Of a stretch of 64,000 bases of DNA, positions 25,737 to 34,849 are shown in pieces; position 1 is the first letter of the stretch, and every line of letters starts with the position of its first letter. The position numbers were made by a program, and so were the translations under genes. A model generated the notes under the pieces. That model was not told the origin of the DNA and ran no database searches. It saw nothing but the letters and a program-made list of their open reading frames with translations. Source of the stretch: Bog-756 sp963835465 (GTDB lineage Bacteria; Actinomycetota; Acidimicrobiia; Acidimicrobiales; RAAP-2); the NCBI GenBank assembly GCA_963835465.1, contig CAWIFR010000005.1, forward strand, positions 1 to 64,000, in the 5' to 3' direction.

Positions 25737-25750
25737 GTGACCTTCGGCCC
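25737..25750 (+). promoter_or_regulatory. GGGAC box C (DosR-like)
   Basis: GTGACCTTCGGCCC, 51 bp upstream of the DUF1918 start. GACAAT (25774-25779), a good -10 hexamer, lies 23 nt downstream, the same spacing as in box D. Confidence 0.55.
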
Positions 25751-25801
25751 TGGCCGGACTGACGTCCGCGGTCGACAATGGTCGAGCAGGAAGGAGAAAC
25801 C

Positions 25802-26029
25802 ATGAGGGCCAGCGTCGGGGACCGCATCATCATCGAGGGTCGGCGGGAGGGCGCGCCGGTTCGGGACGGAAGGATCATTGATGTCCGCACCGGGGACGGC
25901 AGCCCGCCCTATGAGGTGGAGTGGTCCGACAACGGCCACGTCAGCCTGTTCTTCCCTGGATCCGATGCCCGGGTCCAGCACTTTGAGCACACCGGCAAAC
26001 GGACACACGACGGGGCGCATCCCGGCTAG
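25802..26029 (+). CDS. DUF1918 protein
   Basis: 75 residues. DUF1918 signature: ASVGDRIIIEGRREGAPVRD, then GSPPYEVEWSDNGHVSLFFP and a C-terminal HFEH. It is a small SH3-like beta-barrel fold of unknown function. The ATG at 25802 follows AAGGAGAAACC. Mycobacterial homologues include Rv0569, which belongs to the DosR regulon and lies next to the PRTase-hydrolase fusion there, as here. Confidence 0.88.
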   Translation: MRASVGDRIIIEGRREGAPVRDGRIIDVRTGDGSPPYEVEWSDNGHVSLFFPGSDARVQHFEHTGKRTHDGAHPG

Positions 26030-26046
26030 TCCGCCGGTGGCGCGTC

Positions 26047-27558
26047 TCAGAGCCGCTTCAGCGCTTGGCGCATGCTCGCCAGGCACTCGTCGGTGGTCCG
26101 GGTGGAATCGATGACCCACGCCTCCGGCCAGGGGGCGAAGCGCTCCGCCATCGAATCGATGACGCCGGTGGTGGCGTCCGAGCCACGGGCCATCCCCGGT
26201 AGTCGGTGCGTCACCCGTTCCACCAGGACCGCGGGCGGTGCCGAGCAGTGGAAGGCGGTGAGATCGCTCGCCGTGGATTCAGCCAGCTCGGTGACCAGGA
26301 GCCGTTGGCTGGCATCCGACCAGGATGCGTCGAGGATCACCGACTCCCCGTTGCCCAGCAATGTCCGCGCCTGCTCCAGTATCGCTGCATAGGTGGCCCG
26401 CGTGACCTTCGGGGAGTAGAGGCCCTGCCCGACGGCGGCCGGAGCGAGTTGGTCCACCGGGATCCCGGCGCGCTCCTTGCGGATGGTGTCGCTGTTCAGA
26501 TGAACGGCATCCAACTCGTCGGCCAGCGCTCCGGCCAACGTCGACTTGCCACTCCCGGGGAGGCCACCCACGAGGATCAACCGGACCCGGGCCTCCTCGA
26601 GGAAGGAGCGGCACAGGCGGTGGAGTTCCCCCGCGTCGACGGACGGGGCCCGTGGAGCCTGCTCGGCCCGGAGACACGACACCTTGGCCCTGACGTAGGC
26701 GCGGCTGGCGCAGTAGTGGGCGAGCAATGACCCCGGCAGGGGGTCTCCGGCGAACTCGCGGTAGGCGTCCACCAGCACTCTGGCGTACCGCTTCCCGGCC
26801 AGCCGCTCGAGATCCATGACCAGGAATCCGAGATCGGCGAGGACGTCGCCATACCGCAGTTCGTCGTCGAACTCGAGGCAGTCGAGGATGCGAGGACCGT
26901 CGCCGAGGCAGAAGATGTCCTCGGCCTGCAGGTCACCGTGCCCGTCGCAGATGGAGCCCGAGCGGACCCGTTGCCAGAGGAGCTCGTGACGTCCGTCGAG
27001 ATAGCGCCGGCTCAATCTGCGGATCTCGTCATCGACGCCTGCGTCGAGCAGACTCCCCCGGAACGGCGCGGACTCGTCGAAGTTGCTCTGCCATCCTTGG
27101 AGCAGCCGCTCCGGGGTGGCCGATCGGTCGATGGCAGGAGAGCGCGAACCTGCGGCGTGGAAGCTGGCGAGCCGTCGGGCGACGGAGCGGAGGGGACCTT
27201 CAAGGTCGGCGCCCCCTCGGACCATGGTGGCCAGACGCCTCTCCTCGGGCAGTCGTCTCATCACCACCATGTGGTCGATGTCCTGTCCGTTCCAGCACAG
27301 ATCGACCACCCCGAGGTACACGTCAGGGGCCAATCGGCGGTTCAGGTCCACTTCCCGCTGGCAGTCCCTCCGACGGGCCTCCTGACTGGTGAAGTCCAGG
27401 AAGCCGAATTGGACCGGCTTCCTCAACTTGTAGACCCGGTCCCCCACGAAGATCACGGCCGACGCGTGGGTCTCGACCAGTCTGGCGCCGGACCACGAGC
27501 CGGGGGCGAGATTCTCGGGGGCGCCTGCGGGCGGTGCCGGCCCGCCGACAGGGGTCAC
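26047..27558 (-). CDS. Aminoglycoside-phosphotransferase-like / P-loop kinase fusion
   Basis: 503 residues. The N-terminal half is APH-like, with the catalytic loop ICDGHGDLQAEDIFCLGDG (catalytic Asp) and metal-binding LDCLEFDDELRYGDVLADLG. The C-terminal half (from about 325) is a gluconate-kinase-like P-loop kinase: LILVGGLPGSGKSTLA, SDTIRKERAG and a lid-like region. This two-domain arrangement is that of DosR-regulated Rv2004c. Substrate unknown. It overlaps the P-type ATPase gene by 4 bp, so translation is coupled. Convergent with the DUF1918 gene. Confidence 0.88.
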   Translation of the reverse strand: MTPVGGPAPPAGAPENLAPGSWSGARLVETHASAVIFVGDRVYKLRKPVQFGFLDFTSQEARRRDCQREVDLNRRLAPDVYLGVVDLCWNGQDIDHMVVMRRLPEERRLATMVRGGADLEGPLRSVARRLASFHAAGSRSPAIDRSATPERLLQGWQSNFDESAPFRGSLLDAGVDDEIRRLSRRYLDGRHELLWQRVRSGSICDGHGDLQAEDIFCLGDGPRILDCLEFDDELRYGDVLADLGFLVMDLERLAGKRYARVLVDAYREFAGDPLPGSLLAHYCASRAYVRAKVSCLRAEQAPRAPSVDAGELHRLCRSFLEEARVRLILVGGLPGSGKSTLAGALADELDAVHLNSDTIRKERAGIPVDQLAPAAVGQGLYSPKVTRATYAAILEQARTLLGNGESVILDASWSDASQRLLVTELAESTASDLTAFHCSAPPAVLVERVTHRLPGMARGSDATTGVIDSMAERFAPWPEAWVIDSTRTTDECLASMRQALKRL

Positions 27559-30296
27559 CGCGGCACGACCGACCCACCGTCGGCGGGGATCGGGTCCCCC
27601 GGGGCCGTCGGGCGCGGTCGGCGGCGAGCGCCGGCCGGTGTGACCAGGGGCCCGCCGGGCAGCGTTCCGAAACCCCGAGGTTGCACAGGCCCCGGGCCGG
27701 GACGACGGTGCCGACGGACCGCCTTATGGACCGCGTCCACCGACAGCATGAGCGGTAGGGCCAGGCAGGCCATCACCCATCCGGCGGGAGGGGGCGGCGC
27801 TTGACCCAGCAGCGACGCCACCGCCGGAATGGCGAGGAAGCAGGCCATGAGGACCACGGCGGTGCCCACGCCGATGAGCAACAGGCGGTTGCTGGTCCAT
27901 CCCAGACGCCACGGCGTCCGGGTCGCACTGCGGCAGGCGAAGGCCACGGCCACCTGTCCCAGGATCACGGTGGCGAACGCCGTGCCCGAGGCAGCCAACT
28001 CCGCCGGCCCATGGGGCACCGGATGCCCCGGCACCCACCCCCCGACGGCCAGGGCCACACCGAAGGCCGCCATGGTCCACAACGCCTCGGCCGGGCCGAG
28101 CACGCCGAAGACCCGCACCATGAGGGAGCGGTCGATCAGATGTCGGTTGGTGAGGGGCGCGAGCAGGGCTCCCGAGGGTGGCTCCAGGCCCAGCCCGAGC
28201 GCCGGCACCACGTCTGCGCCGACATCGAAGCACAGGATCTGCAGGACCCCGAGTGCCAGTGGGAAGCGCCCCCCGCTGAGCGCCCAGACCACGAACGGGG
28301 TGAGCTCGGCACAGTTGGCGGTGAGGTGATAGGTCAGGAACCGTCGCATGTTGGAGAAGGTCACCCGGCCCAACTCGACGGCGGCCACGATGGTGGAGAA
28401 GTCGTCGTCCAGCAGGACCAGGTCGGCGGCTTCCCGGGCCACATCCGTGCCGGACCGTCCCATGGCCACACCGATATCGGCGGTCTGGAGCGCCGGGCCG
28501 TCGTTGACCCCGTCGCCGGTCATGGCCACTACATGACCCCGGTGCTGGAGGGCTTGGGCGATCCGCAGCTTGCCCTCTGGCGTGACCCTCGCCACCACGA
28601 CGCCATCGTGATCGAGGAGTGCCCCCAGCACAGCGTCCTCCTCGGGGAGGCTCTGCCCGTCAACGACCAGGGAGTCGCCGTCGAGCAGGCCCACCTGGTG
28701 GGCGATGGCTGCGGCCGTCGCCGGGTGGTCTCCAGTCAACATGGCGATCTTGATCCCGGCGGCCCGGCACGAGCCGATGGCCGCGCCCACCGACGGCCGT
28801 GGCGGATCCTCCAAGCCGCAAAGCCCGACGAGCTCCAACTCGTGCTCCACCTCCTCGGCGTCGGAGTCCGGATCGAGATCAGTGGCGCGGCATGGACGGC
28901 CGGCCACCGCGAGCACCCGCAGTCCCTGCCCGGCGAGCTCGGTGACCGCCTCAGAGGCGCCGCTGACCGGGGTGCAGAGGTCGAGCACCGACTCTGGTGC
29001 CCCCTTCACGATGAGCTGGTCACCCACGAGGACGCTCATCCGCTTGCGTCGGGCGTCGAACGGCCAACGTCGCCGTTCGGGCCGCGCCACGGCATCAGCG
29101 GCGAGGTCGAGCCCACATCGCCGGGCAAGGACATCGAGCGCCACCTCGGTGGGGTCACCTTCGGCCACCCAGGCTCCCTCCAGCTCGATGGCCTGACCGT
29201 CCGAGCACCGGCTCGCCGCCAGGGCCGTGGCCCGAATCGACTCGGTAGCGGCCGGGGAGGCCACCACCTCACCGGTGGGGTCATAGCCCTGACCCTGCAC
29301 CTCACCTGTGCCGGTGGGCGTCCACACCGACTGCACCGACATCCGATTGGCGGTGATGGTGCCGGTCTTGTCGCTGCAGATGAAGGTGGTGGAACCCAGG
29401 GTCTCCACGGACTCGATCCGACGGACCAGGGCGCTCCGATGCGCCATCCGCTGCGCAGCACCGGCCAGCGAGAGGGTGACCGTCGGGAGCAACCCCTCGG
29501 GGACCAAGGCCACGGTCACCCCGATGGCAAAGAGGAGTCCGCTCCGGGCGCTCCCGCCGACCAGGACCGACAGGCCGAAAAAGCTGGCGCCGATGCCCAC
29601 GGCCACAACGGCGATGATCCGGACGACCCGGTTCAGCTCGCGGGTCAAGGGGCTCATCGGGCGGGACTCCGTACTCGAGAGCGCGGCGATCCCCGCCAGA
29701 CGCGTCGACGCGCCGATGGCCGTCACCTCACAGGAGGCCTCACCCTCCACCACGAAGCACCCGGCCGGCACCTCCCCGCCAGCGCCGATGGGCACGGGCT
29801 CACTCTCGCCGGTCAGGGTGGAGAGATCGAGGGTCAGGGCCTCAGCCTCCAGTACCTCCATGTCCGCCGACACCCGATCTCCGGGAGCGAGCAGCGATAG
29901 ATCACCGACCACCAGCTCAGAGGCATCGAGTTCGTTGCGGCGCCCGTCTCGCACCACCACGGCTCGGCGCGGGAGGAGATCCCGCAGGCTGGCTGCAGCC
30001 CGCTCGGCCCGGTACTCCTGGGCAAAGGCGAAGGTGCCGTTGATCACGACCACGCCGGCGATGGCGTAGGCCAGTACCGGCATGCCCGCGATGAGGGCCA
30101 ATCCAGCCGCCACCCACAGCATGACGGCGAAGAAGCTCACCATCTGGCGGCCGAGGCGTCGCCAGGCCGGTGTCGAAGGTGGAGCGGGGAGGACGTTGCG
30201 GCCCTCCACGGCCCTGCGCCGATCCGCCTCGGCCGTGGACAGGCCGATCAGCGCCGGCCCCACCGCGACGGCGGCGATCCCCGTCGATCCGACCAC
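27555..30296 (-). CDS. P-type cation ATPase (CtpF-like)
   Basis: 913 residues with the P2-type plan: actuator TGES (LTGESEPVPIG), phosphorylation site CSDKTGTITANRMSV (Asp near 308), nucleotide-binding IVKGAPE, hinge MTGDGVNDGPAL, and about ten membrane helices with six at the C-terminus. M4 carries VALVPEGLLPT, as in calcium-type pumps. Length and sequence pattern match CtpF (Rv1997), another DosR-regulated gene. It lies between a CBS protein (14 bp upstream) and the kinase fusion, probably in one operon read from box D. Confidence 0.9.
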   Translation of the reverse strand: MVGSTGIAAVAVGPALIGLSTAEADRRRAVEGRNVLPAPPSTPAWRRLGRQMVSFFAVMLWVAAGLALIAGMPVLAYAIAGVVVINGTFAFAQEYRAERAAASLRDLLPRRAVVVRDGRRNELDASELVVGDLSLLAPGDRVSADMEVLEAEALTLDLSTLTGESEPVPIGAGGEVPAGCFVVEGEASCEVTAIGASTRLAGIAALSSTESRPMSPLTRELNRVVRIIAVVAVGIGASFFGLSVLVGGSARSGLLFAIGVTVALVPEGLLPTVTLSLAGAAQRMAHRSALVRRIESVETLGSTTFICSDKTGTITANRMSVQSVWTPTGTGEVQGQGYDPTGEVVASPAATESIRATALAASRCSDGQAIELEGAWVAEGDPTEVALDVLARRCGLDLAADAVARPERRRWPFDARRKRMSVLVGDQLIVKGAPESVLDLCTPVSGASEAVTELAGQGLRVLAVAGRPCRATDLDPDSDAEEVEHELELVGLCGLEDPPRPSVGAAIGSCRAAGIKIAMLTGDHPATAAAIAHQVGLLDGDSLVVDGQSLPEEDAVLGALLDHDGVVVARVTPEGKLRIAQALQHRGHVVAMTGDGVNDGPALQTADIGVAMGRSGTDVAREAADLVLLDDDFSTIVAAVELGRVTFSNMRRFLTYHLTANCAELTPFVVWALSGGRFPLALGVLQILCFDVGADVVPALGLGLEPPSGALLAPLTNRHLIDRSLMVRVFGVLGPAEALWTMAAFGVALAVGGWVPGHPVPHGPAELAASGTAFATVILGQVAVAFACRSATRTPWRLGWTSNRLLLIGVGTAVVLMACFLAIPAVASLLGQAPPPPAGWVMACLALPLMLSVDAVHKAVRRHRRPGPGPVQPRGFGTLPGGPLVTPAGARRRPRPTAPGDPIPADGGSVVPR

Positions 30297-30310
30297 CTGC
30301 GGTTCGACGA

Positions 30311-30760
30311 CTACAACTCCATCAGCGCGGCACCCGCCTCGGGGTGTCCGAAGATCACTTGGCCCGTGATGGGTCGGACCACTGCGGTGAGATCCGAGAT
30401 GGTGTTCACCAGCAGGTCGTCGACCGTCAGCAGCCCGACCAGCCGCTCCGACTCGACCAAGGGTAGGCGGCGGATGCCATGGCGCTCGAACAGGCCGATG
30501 GCGTCATGGGGAGGTGCGTCGGCATCCAGGACGATCACGTCCGTGGTCATCACGCTGTCGATGCGGGCATCGGCCGGGCCGCCCCGGGCCACGGAGCGGA
30601 CCACCAGGTCCCGGTCGGTGACGATGCCGATGGGCAGCATCCCCTCCACCACCACCACCGCACCCACCACCATGCGGTCCATCAGCTCGGCCACCGCACG
30701 CACCTGCGAATCCGGACCGACCGATACCGGTGCCTTCCGGGTCAACTCTCTCGCCCTCAT
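30311..30760 (-). CDS. Two-CBS-domain protein (Hrp1-like)
   Basis: 149 residues from the ATG at 30760 (AGGAGGTGGCC upstream). Two CBS motifs: VGAVVVVEGMLPIGIVTDRD and GIRRLPLVESERLVGLLTVD. CBS pairs bind adenine nucleotides; the DosR-regulated Hrp1 (Rv2626c) has the same size and plan. It is the first gene of the CBS-ATPase-kinase operon. Confidence 0.88.
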   Translation of the reverse strand: MRARELTRKAPVSVGPDSQVRAVAELMDRMVVGAVVVVEGMLPIGIVTDRDLVVRSVARGGPADARIDSVMTTDVIVLDADAPPHDAIGLFERHGIRRLPLVESERLVGLLTVDDLLVNTISDLTAVVRPITGQVIFGHPEAGAALMEL

Positions 30761-30860
30761 GGCCACCTCCTGATCACAGAACCGGGGACCGGCCCGCAAG
30801 CCGCTGACCGTGGCTCCCCGGCCGTCGTTCCATCGTCCGCCGACCGGGGGTGGGGAGCTA

Positions 30861-30874
30861 GGGCCGATGGTCAC
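30861..30874 (-). promoter_or_regulatory. GGGAC box D (DosR-like), minus strand
   Basis: Read on the minus strand, GTGACCATCGGCCC (followed by TAG). It is 100 bp upstream of the CBS start and differs from box C by one base. GACGAT (30837-30832) lies exactly 23 nt downstream, the same spacing as in box C. Confidence 0.6.
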
Positions 30875-31318
30875 TTCGCCGAGCCCGCCGAGGCCAAGGG
30901 GGCCCGCCGAGGCCAGGGGGGACGCGGACCCCGGTTTGCCGATTCGCCCACAGACGGGAGCCCGAGCCGAGGCGCCGCTCGCTTGCTAGCATCGGTACCA
31001 CGCCTGCGACTCGACCGAGTGGCCGGTGTTCGTCCGACCGAAGGTGGTACCCGATGGCATCGACTGACTCTGGAGTGACCATGACCTCCTGTGTTCCTGT
31101 CGCGCCGTTCGCGTCCGCCGGCCGGAGACTCGGGGCCGTGGCGCTCCGAACCCCCCGGCCGCGGTAGGTCGCGGTCGGCTCCGCCGACCTCCCCCGAGCC
31201 TCCGGCCCGCCCCGTTCCCGACGCCCTCGACGTCCGGACCATCCACCACTCTTCGCTCGCTCCCACCCATCGGACGCACCTATCCCCGGGGGGGCACCCC
31301 CATCGCAAGGAAGCCATC
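30875..31318. other. Intergenic stretch between divergent units
   Basis: About 440 bp between box D and the ABC exporter start. The in-frame N-terminal extension of the exporter ORF is Pro/Arg-rich and reads as non-coding. No further signal found. Confidence 0.4.
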
Positions 31319-33151
31319 GTGGCTGAACTCTCCGAATTCCCCTCAGCGTCCGCCAAGGACACCATCGCCTTCTGCTGGCAGCAGGTGGATGGACACAAGC
31401 GCCAACTGGTCACCTCCTGGGTGGTGATGATCGCCGCCGTGGTCGTGGCCGACGTCGTCTGCCCACTGATCTTCGCCTCCATCCTGGAGCGGGTGGCCGG
31501 ACTGTCCGATCAGCCGGGCCGAGCTGAGTGGTCGGTCTTCGGCCCCCTCCTGCTGGCCTACGGCATCGCCGGCCTGGTGGCCATGGCCTGCTGGCGGGTC
31601 GCCGGCTGGCTCGAGTGGGGCGCCTGTCTGCGATCCTTCGCCGCCGGGCTCAACAACGGGTATGCCCACCTGCTCGAACTGAGCTACCGCTGGCACATGG
31701 ACCACCCGGCCGGCGAGGTCATCTCGTCGCTGGGCAACTTCTCGTGGGCCTTCGCCGAGATGGTGGATGTGGCCACCTGGGGCCTGCTGCCCGTCGCGGT
31801 GGTGGTCCTGTCCGCCATCGGCGTGCTGGCCGTCGTGGCCTGGCCTGCCGCCCTGGCCCTGCTGGTGATGGTGTGCGGCTTCGTCTGGGTGATCATCCGC
31901 CGTCTGCGGATGGTGCGCGAGGCGTCGCAGGCCTTCGAGGACTACCACTCCAAGGCCACCGGCGTGGTGGCCGACACCGTGAGCAACCTGATGGCGGTGC
32001 GGACCGCGGCCAACGAGGGACACGAACGACTCCGGGTCGCCTCCCTCATGCACCAGTCGGTGGACGCGGACCTCCGGGCCCGTTCCATCTTCATGCGCAC
32101 GCAGCTCGAGCTGGAGACCTCCATCGTGGTCGGCACCCTGCTGGCCCTGGTGGCCGGCACCACCATGGCCGTGCACCACTGGGCCTCCACCGCCGCGCTG
32201 TACCTGATCCTCTACTACTCGGCCCAGGTGGCCCTCAGCCTGCAACAGTCCTTCGAGCACCTCCGGTCGCTGGCCCGGTCCTTGGGCCGGGCCGCCAAGT
32301 TCACTGCCATCGCCGGGGAGCCGGTCGAGGTCACCGACCGGGCCGGGGCCGGTTGCCTGCAGGTCCCGAAGGGGAGCGTCGAGTTCCATGATGTGGGCTT
32401 CGGGTACCGATCGGGTGCGCCGCTCTTCGACGACCTTTCCCTGACTGTCCGGCCTGGCGAGCACGTGGCTCTGGTGGGACCGTCCGGGTCGGGCAAGTCA
32501 ACGCTCTCCAAGCTGCTGCTGCGCCTCATGGACGTCGACCAGGGCGGCATTCTCGTCGACGGCCAGGACATCCGGGACGTGAGTCTGTCATCCCTGCGCC
32601 GGCACATCAGCTACGTCCCCCAGGACCCCCAGCTGCTGCACCGGACCATCGCCGAGAACATCTGCTACGGCTTGGGGCCTGACGCCGACGAGGGCGACAT
32701 CGCACCGCAGGGCCACGTGGACTATGACCTCGTCCACCAGGTGGGCAGAGCCGCCCATGTGGAGGAGTTCGTCTACGCCCTGCCCGACGGCTACGACACG
32801 CTGGTGGGAGAGCGGGGCCTCAAGCTGTCCGGGGGCCAGCGCCAGCGGGTGGCCATCGCCCAGGCCATGGCCAAGCGCGCCCCCATCCTGGTGCTGGACG
32901 AGGCCACCTCCGCCCTCGACTCAGAGTCGGAGCACCTGGTGCAAGAGGCCCTGTGGCGGCTCATGGAACACTCCACCGCGCTGGTCATCGCCCACCGGCT
33001 CTCGACCATCGCCCATATGGACCGGATCGTGGTCTTCGACCGCGGGGCCATCGTCCAGGAAGGGACCCACCGCCAGTTGCTGGACCAGGGTGCGGGCGGC
33101 ATGTACGGACGCCTGTGGCACCACCAGTCCGGAGGGTTCCTGGTCGAATGA
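31319..33151 (+). CDS. ABC exporter (fused membrane and ATPase domains)
   Basis: 610 residues from the GTG at 31319 (AAGGAAGCCATC upstream). The N-terminal 320 residues carry about six membrane helices (SWVVMIAAVVVADVVCPLIF, LLPVAVVVLSAIGVLAVVAW). The ATPase domain has Walker A GPSGSGKST, Q-loop YVPQDPQLL, signature LSGGQRQRVAIAQA, Walker B ILVLDEATSALD and switch His IAHRLSTI. It is a type IV half-transporter that would work as a homodimer, exporting lipids, peptides or drugs. No partner gene is adjacent. Confidence 0.9.
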   Translation: MAELSEFPSASAKDTIAFCWQQVDGHKRQLVTSWVVMIAAVVVADVVCPLIFASILERVAGLSDQPGRAEWSVFGPLLLAYGIAGLVAMACWRVAGWLEWGACLRSFAAGLNNGYAHLLELSYRWHMDHPAGEVISSLGNFSWAFAEMVDVATWGLLPVAVVVLSAIGVLAVVAWPAALALLVMVCGFVWVIIRRLRMVREASQAFEDYHSKATGVVADTVSNLMAVRTAANEGHERLRVASLMHQSVDADLRARSIFMRTQLELETSIVVGTLLALVAGTTMAVHHWASTAALYLILYYSAQVALSLQQSFEHLRSLARSLGRAAKFTAIAGEPVEVTDRAGAGCLQVPKGSVEFHDVGFGYRSGAPLFDDLSLTVRPGEHVALVGPSGSGKSTLSKLLLRLMDVDQGGILVDGQDIRDVSLSSLRRHISYVPQDPQLLHRTIAENICYGLGPDADEGDIAPQGHVDYDLVHQVGRAAHVEEFVYALPDGYDTLVGERGLKLSGGQRQRVAIAQAMAKRAPILVLDEATSALDSESEHLVQEALWRLMEHSTALVIAHRLSTIAHMDRIVVFDRGAIVQEGTHRQLLDQGAGGMYGRLWHHQSGGFLVE

Positions 33152-33242
33152 CGGTACCGGATCACCGCGGCCCGGCGGCGGGTCGGGGCCCAATCCCGCG
33201 TGGCCCCGGCGCCGGCGGGCCGGCCCCGGTAGCGTGCAGGCC

Positions 33243-34802
33243 GTGAGGGACGAAGCCAATCCCGCTACGGGGGTCCGGATGACCCGCCGAACACTCCTGG
33301 CCGGGGCGGCCGCCACGGGCCTCGCCGCCGTCGGACTGCACGCCGCCGTCGGCTCCGAGGCCTACGCCGCCACCGCCACCGGCCTCGGGCCGGGCGGGAG
33401 CATCCTCCCACCGGGAACCCTTCCCTTCCCGCATCTCCCGCCGGGCACCGACACGCTCCCCAAGATCGAGCACATCGTCGTGATCATGATGGAGAACCAC
33501 AGCTTCGACGACCACCTGGGTACGCTCGGACGCGGCGACGGGCTGACCCTGGGGCGCGGCGGACGACCGGTCAACTACAACCCTGATCCGTCCGGTGGCT
33601 TCATCCGCTCCTTCCACAACCCCAACACCTGCGGGGAGGCAGACTCGGGGATCGGGCAGGACTGGAACAAGTCGCACACCAGTTGGGCCAACGGAACCAA
33701 CCAGGGGTTCGTGGCCGCCTGCGGTGGCGCCGCCATGGGCTACTGGGACGGGGACGACCTGCCCTTCTACCACTCCATGGCCCGACAGTTTCCCATCGGG
33801 GACCGCTACTTCAGTTCGGTCATGGCCCAGACCTACCCCAACCGTCGGTTCCTCATCGCCGGCACCGCCCTCGGCAACATCAGCACGAACGGGTCGGGGA
33901 TCTCGGCGGTCGACGCCCCCAACGGGACCATCTTCGACCGGCTCAATCAGTACGGCATCTCGTGGAAGGACTACTACCCCGACCTGCCCACCTGCGCACT
34001 GTTCGAACCGGTGTTCCTGGACAACCCGGACAAGGTGGTCCACGTGCCCCAGTTCTTCGTCGACGCCGCATCGGGCAACCTGCCGGCCTTCAGCCTCATC
34101 GACCCCTACACCAACTACTCGGAGGAGGACGGGGACATCACGGTGGGCGAGGCCTATGCCGCCCTGTTCGTCGACGCCGTCCTCCACAGCCCGGCCTGGG
34201 ACAAGACCGCACTCATCTGGGTCTATGACGAGCACGGGGGCTGGTACGACCACGTACCGCCCCAGCCCGCCATCAAGCCGGACAACGTTCCCCCCAACCT
34301 GCTGGCCGGCGACCTGCCCGGGGCCTACGACTACACCGGCTTCCGAGTGCCGTGCTGTGTGGTTTCCCCTTGGGCGAAGCAGCACTACGTCTCCCACCAG
34401 GTCTTCGACCACACCTCGATCCTCAAGCTCATCGAGACCAAGTGGAACCTGCCCGCCCTGACCTACCGGGACGCCAACGCGCACAACATGCTCGACTTCT
34501 TCGATTTCGAGGCCCGGCGGCCGCCCTTCGCCGAGCCTCCGGTCCTCCATGCGCCGAAGAATCCCTTCTCTGGTCCCGCCGCCCTGCCGCCCAACTCGCT
34601 GAGCGCGCAGAACCTGGCCCTCTTCCACCCGGCCTGCACGGCGTTGCCCAGCGGCACCCTCCCCCCCGCCGGCGCCTCCATCGCGTCGCCACCCCGCGGC
34701 GCCGACGCCCTCCTCGCCGCCCAGCAGCGCGTGATCGGGCGCGAGATCCGGGCCCAGGACGCCGCCGTGGGCGCTGCGGCCAAGAAGTCGGCGCACCACT
34801 GA
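33243..34802 (+). CDS. Phospholipase C/acid-phosphatase-type phosphoesterase, Tat-exported
   Basis: 519 residues from GTG 33243; an ATG at 33279 is an alternative. The N-terminus has a twin-arginine-like MTRRTLLAGAAATG followed by a hydrophobic stretch. The catalytic start of the family is EHIVVIMMENHSFDDHLG, with the nucleophile Ser/Thr region and metal ligands; later motifs are WVYDEHGGWYDHVPP and FDHTSILKLIETKWNLP. The family cleaves phosphodiesters, such as phospholipids. A related gene lies 1.4 kb away on the other strand. Confidence 0.88.
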   Translation: MRDEANPATGVRMTRRTLLAGAAATGLAAVGLHAAVGSEAYAATATGLGPGGSILPPGTLPFPHLPPGTDTLPKIEHIVVIMMENHSFDDHLGTLGRGDGLTLGRGGRPVNYNPDPSGGFIRSFHNPNTCGEADSGIGQDWNKSHTSWANGTNQGFVAACGGAAMGYWDGDDLPFYHSMARQFPIGDRYFSSVMAQTYPNRRFLIAGTALGNISTNGSGISAVDAPNGTIFDRLNQYGISWKDYYPDLPTCALFEPVFLDNPDKVVHVPQFFVDAASGNLPAFSLIDPYTNYSEEDGDITVGEAYAALFVDAVLHSPAWDKTALIWVYDEHGGWYDHVPPQPAIKPDNVPPNLLAGDLPGAYDYTGFRVPCCVVSPWAKQHYVSHQVFDHTSILKLIETKWNLPALTYRDANAHNMLDFFDFEARRPPFAEPPVLHAPKNPFSGPAALPPNSLSAQNLALFHPACTALPSGTLPPAGASIASPPRGADALLAAQQRVIGREIRAQDAAVGAAAKKSAHH

Positions 34803-34815
34803 AGCTGGCTACCTC

Positions 34816-34843
34816 TTGACTACTACGTATGACGTAGTAACAT
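34816..34843 (+). promoter_or_regulatory. PadR promoter with operator inside the spacer
   Basis: TTGACT (-35, 34816-34821), 16-nt spacer, TAACAT (-10, 34838-34843). A perfect inverted repeat TACTACGT-ATG-ACGTAGTA (34821-34839) fills the spacer. The predicted transcription start coincides with the ATG at 34850, so the mRNA is probably leaderless and PadR autorepression is likely. Confidence 0.65.
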
Positions 34844-34849
34844 CGGAGG

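Noticed and set aside
30781..30791. GGGGACCGGCC near the CBS start as another GGGAC box
   Set aside because: The half-sites are 3 bp too close for the 14-bp core; box D at 30861-30874 fits far better.
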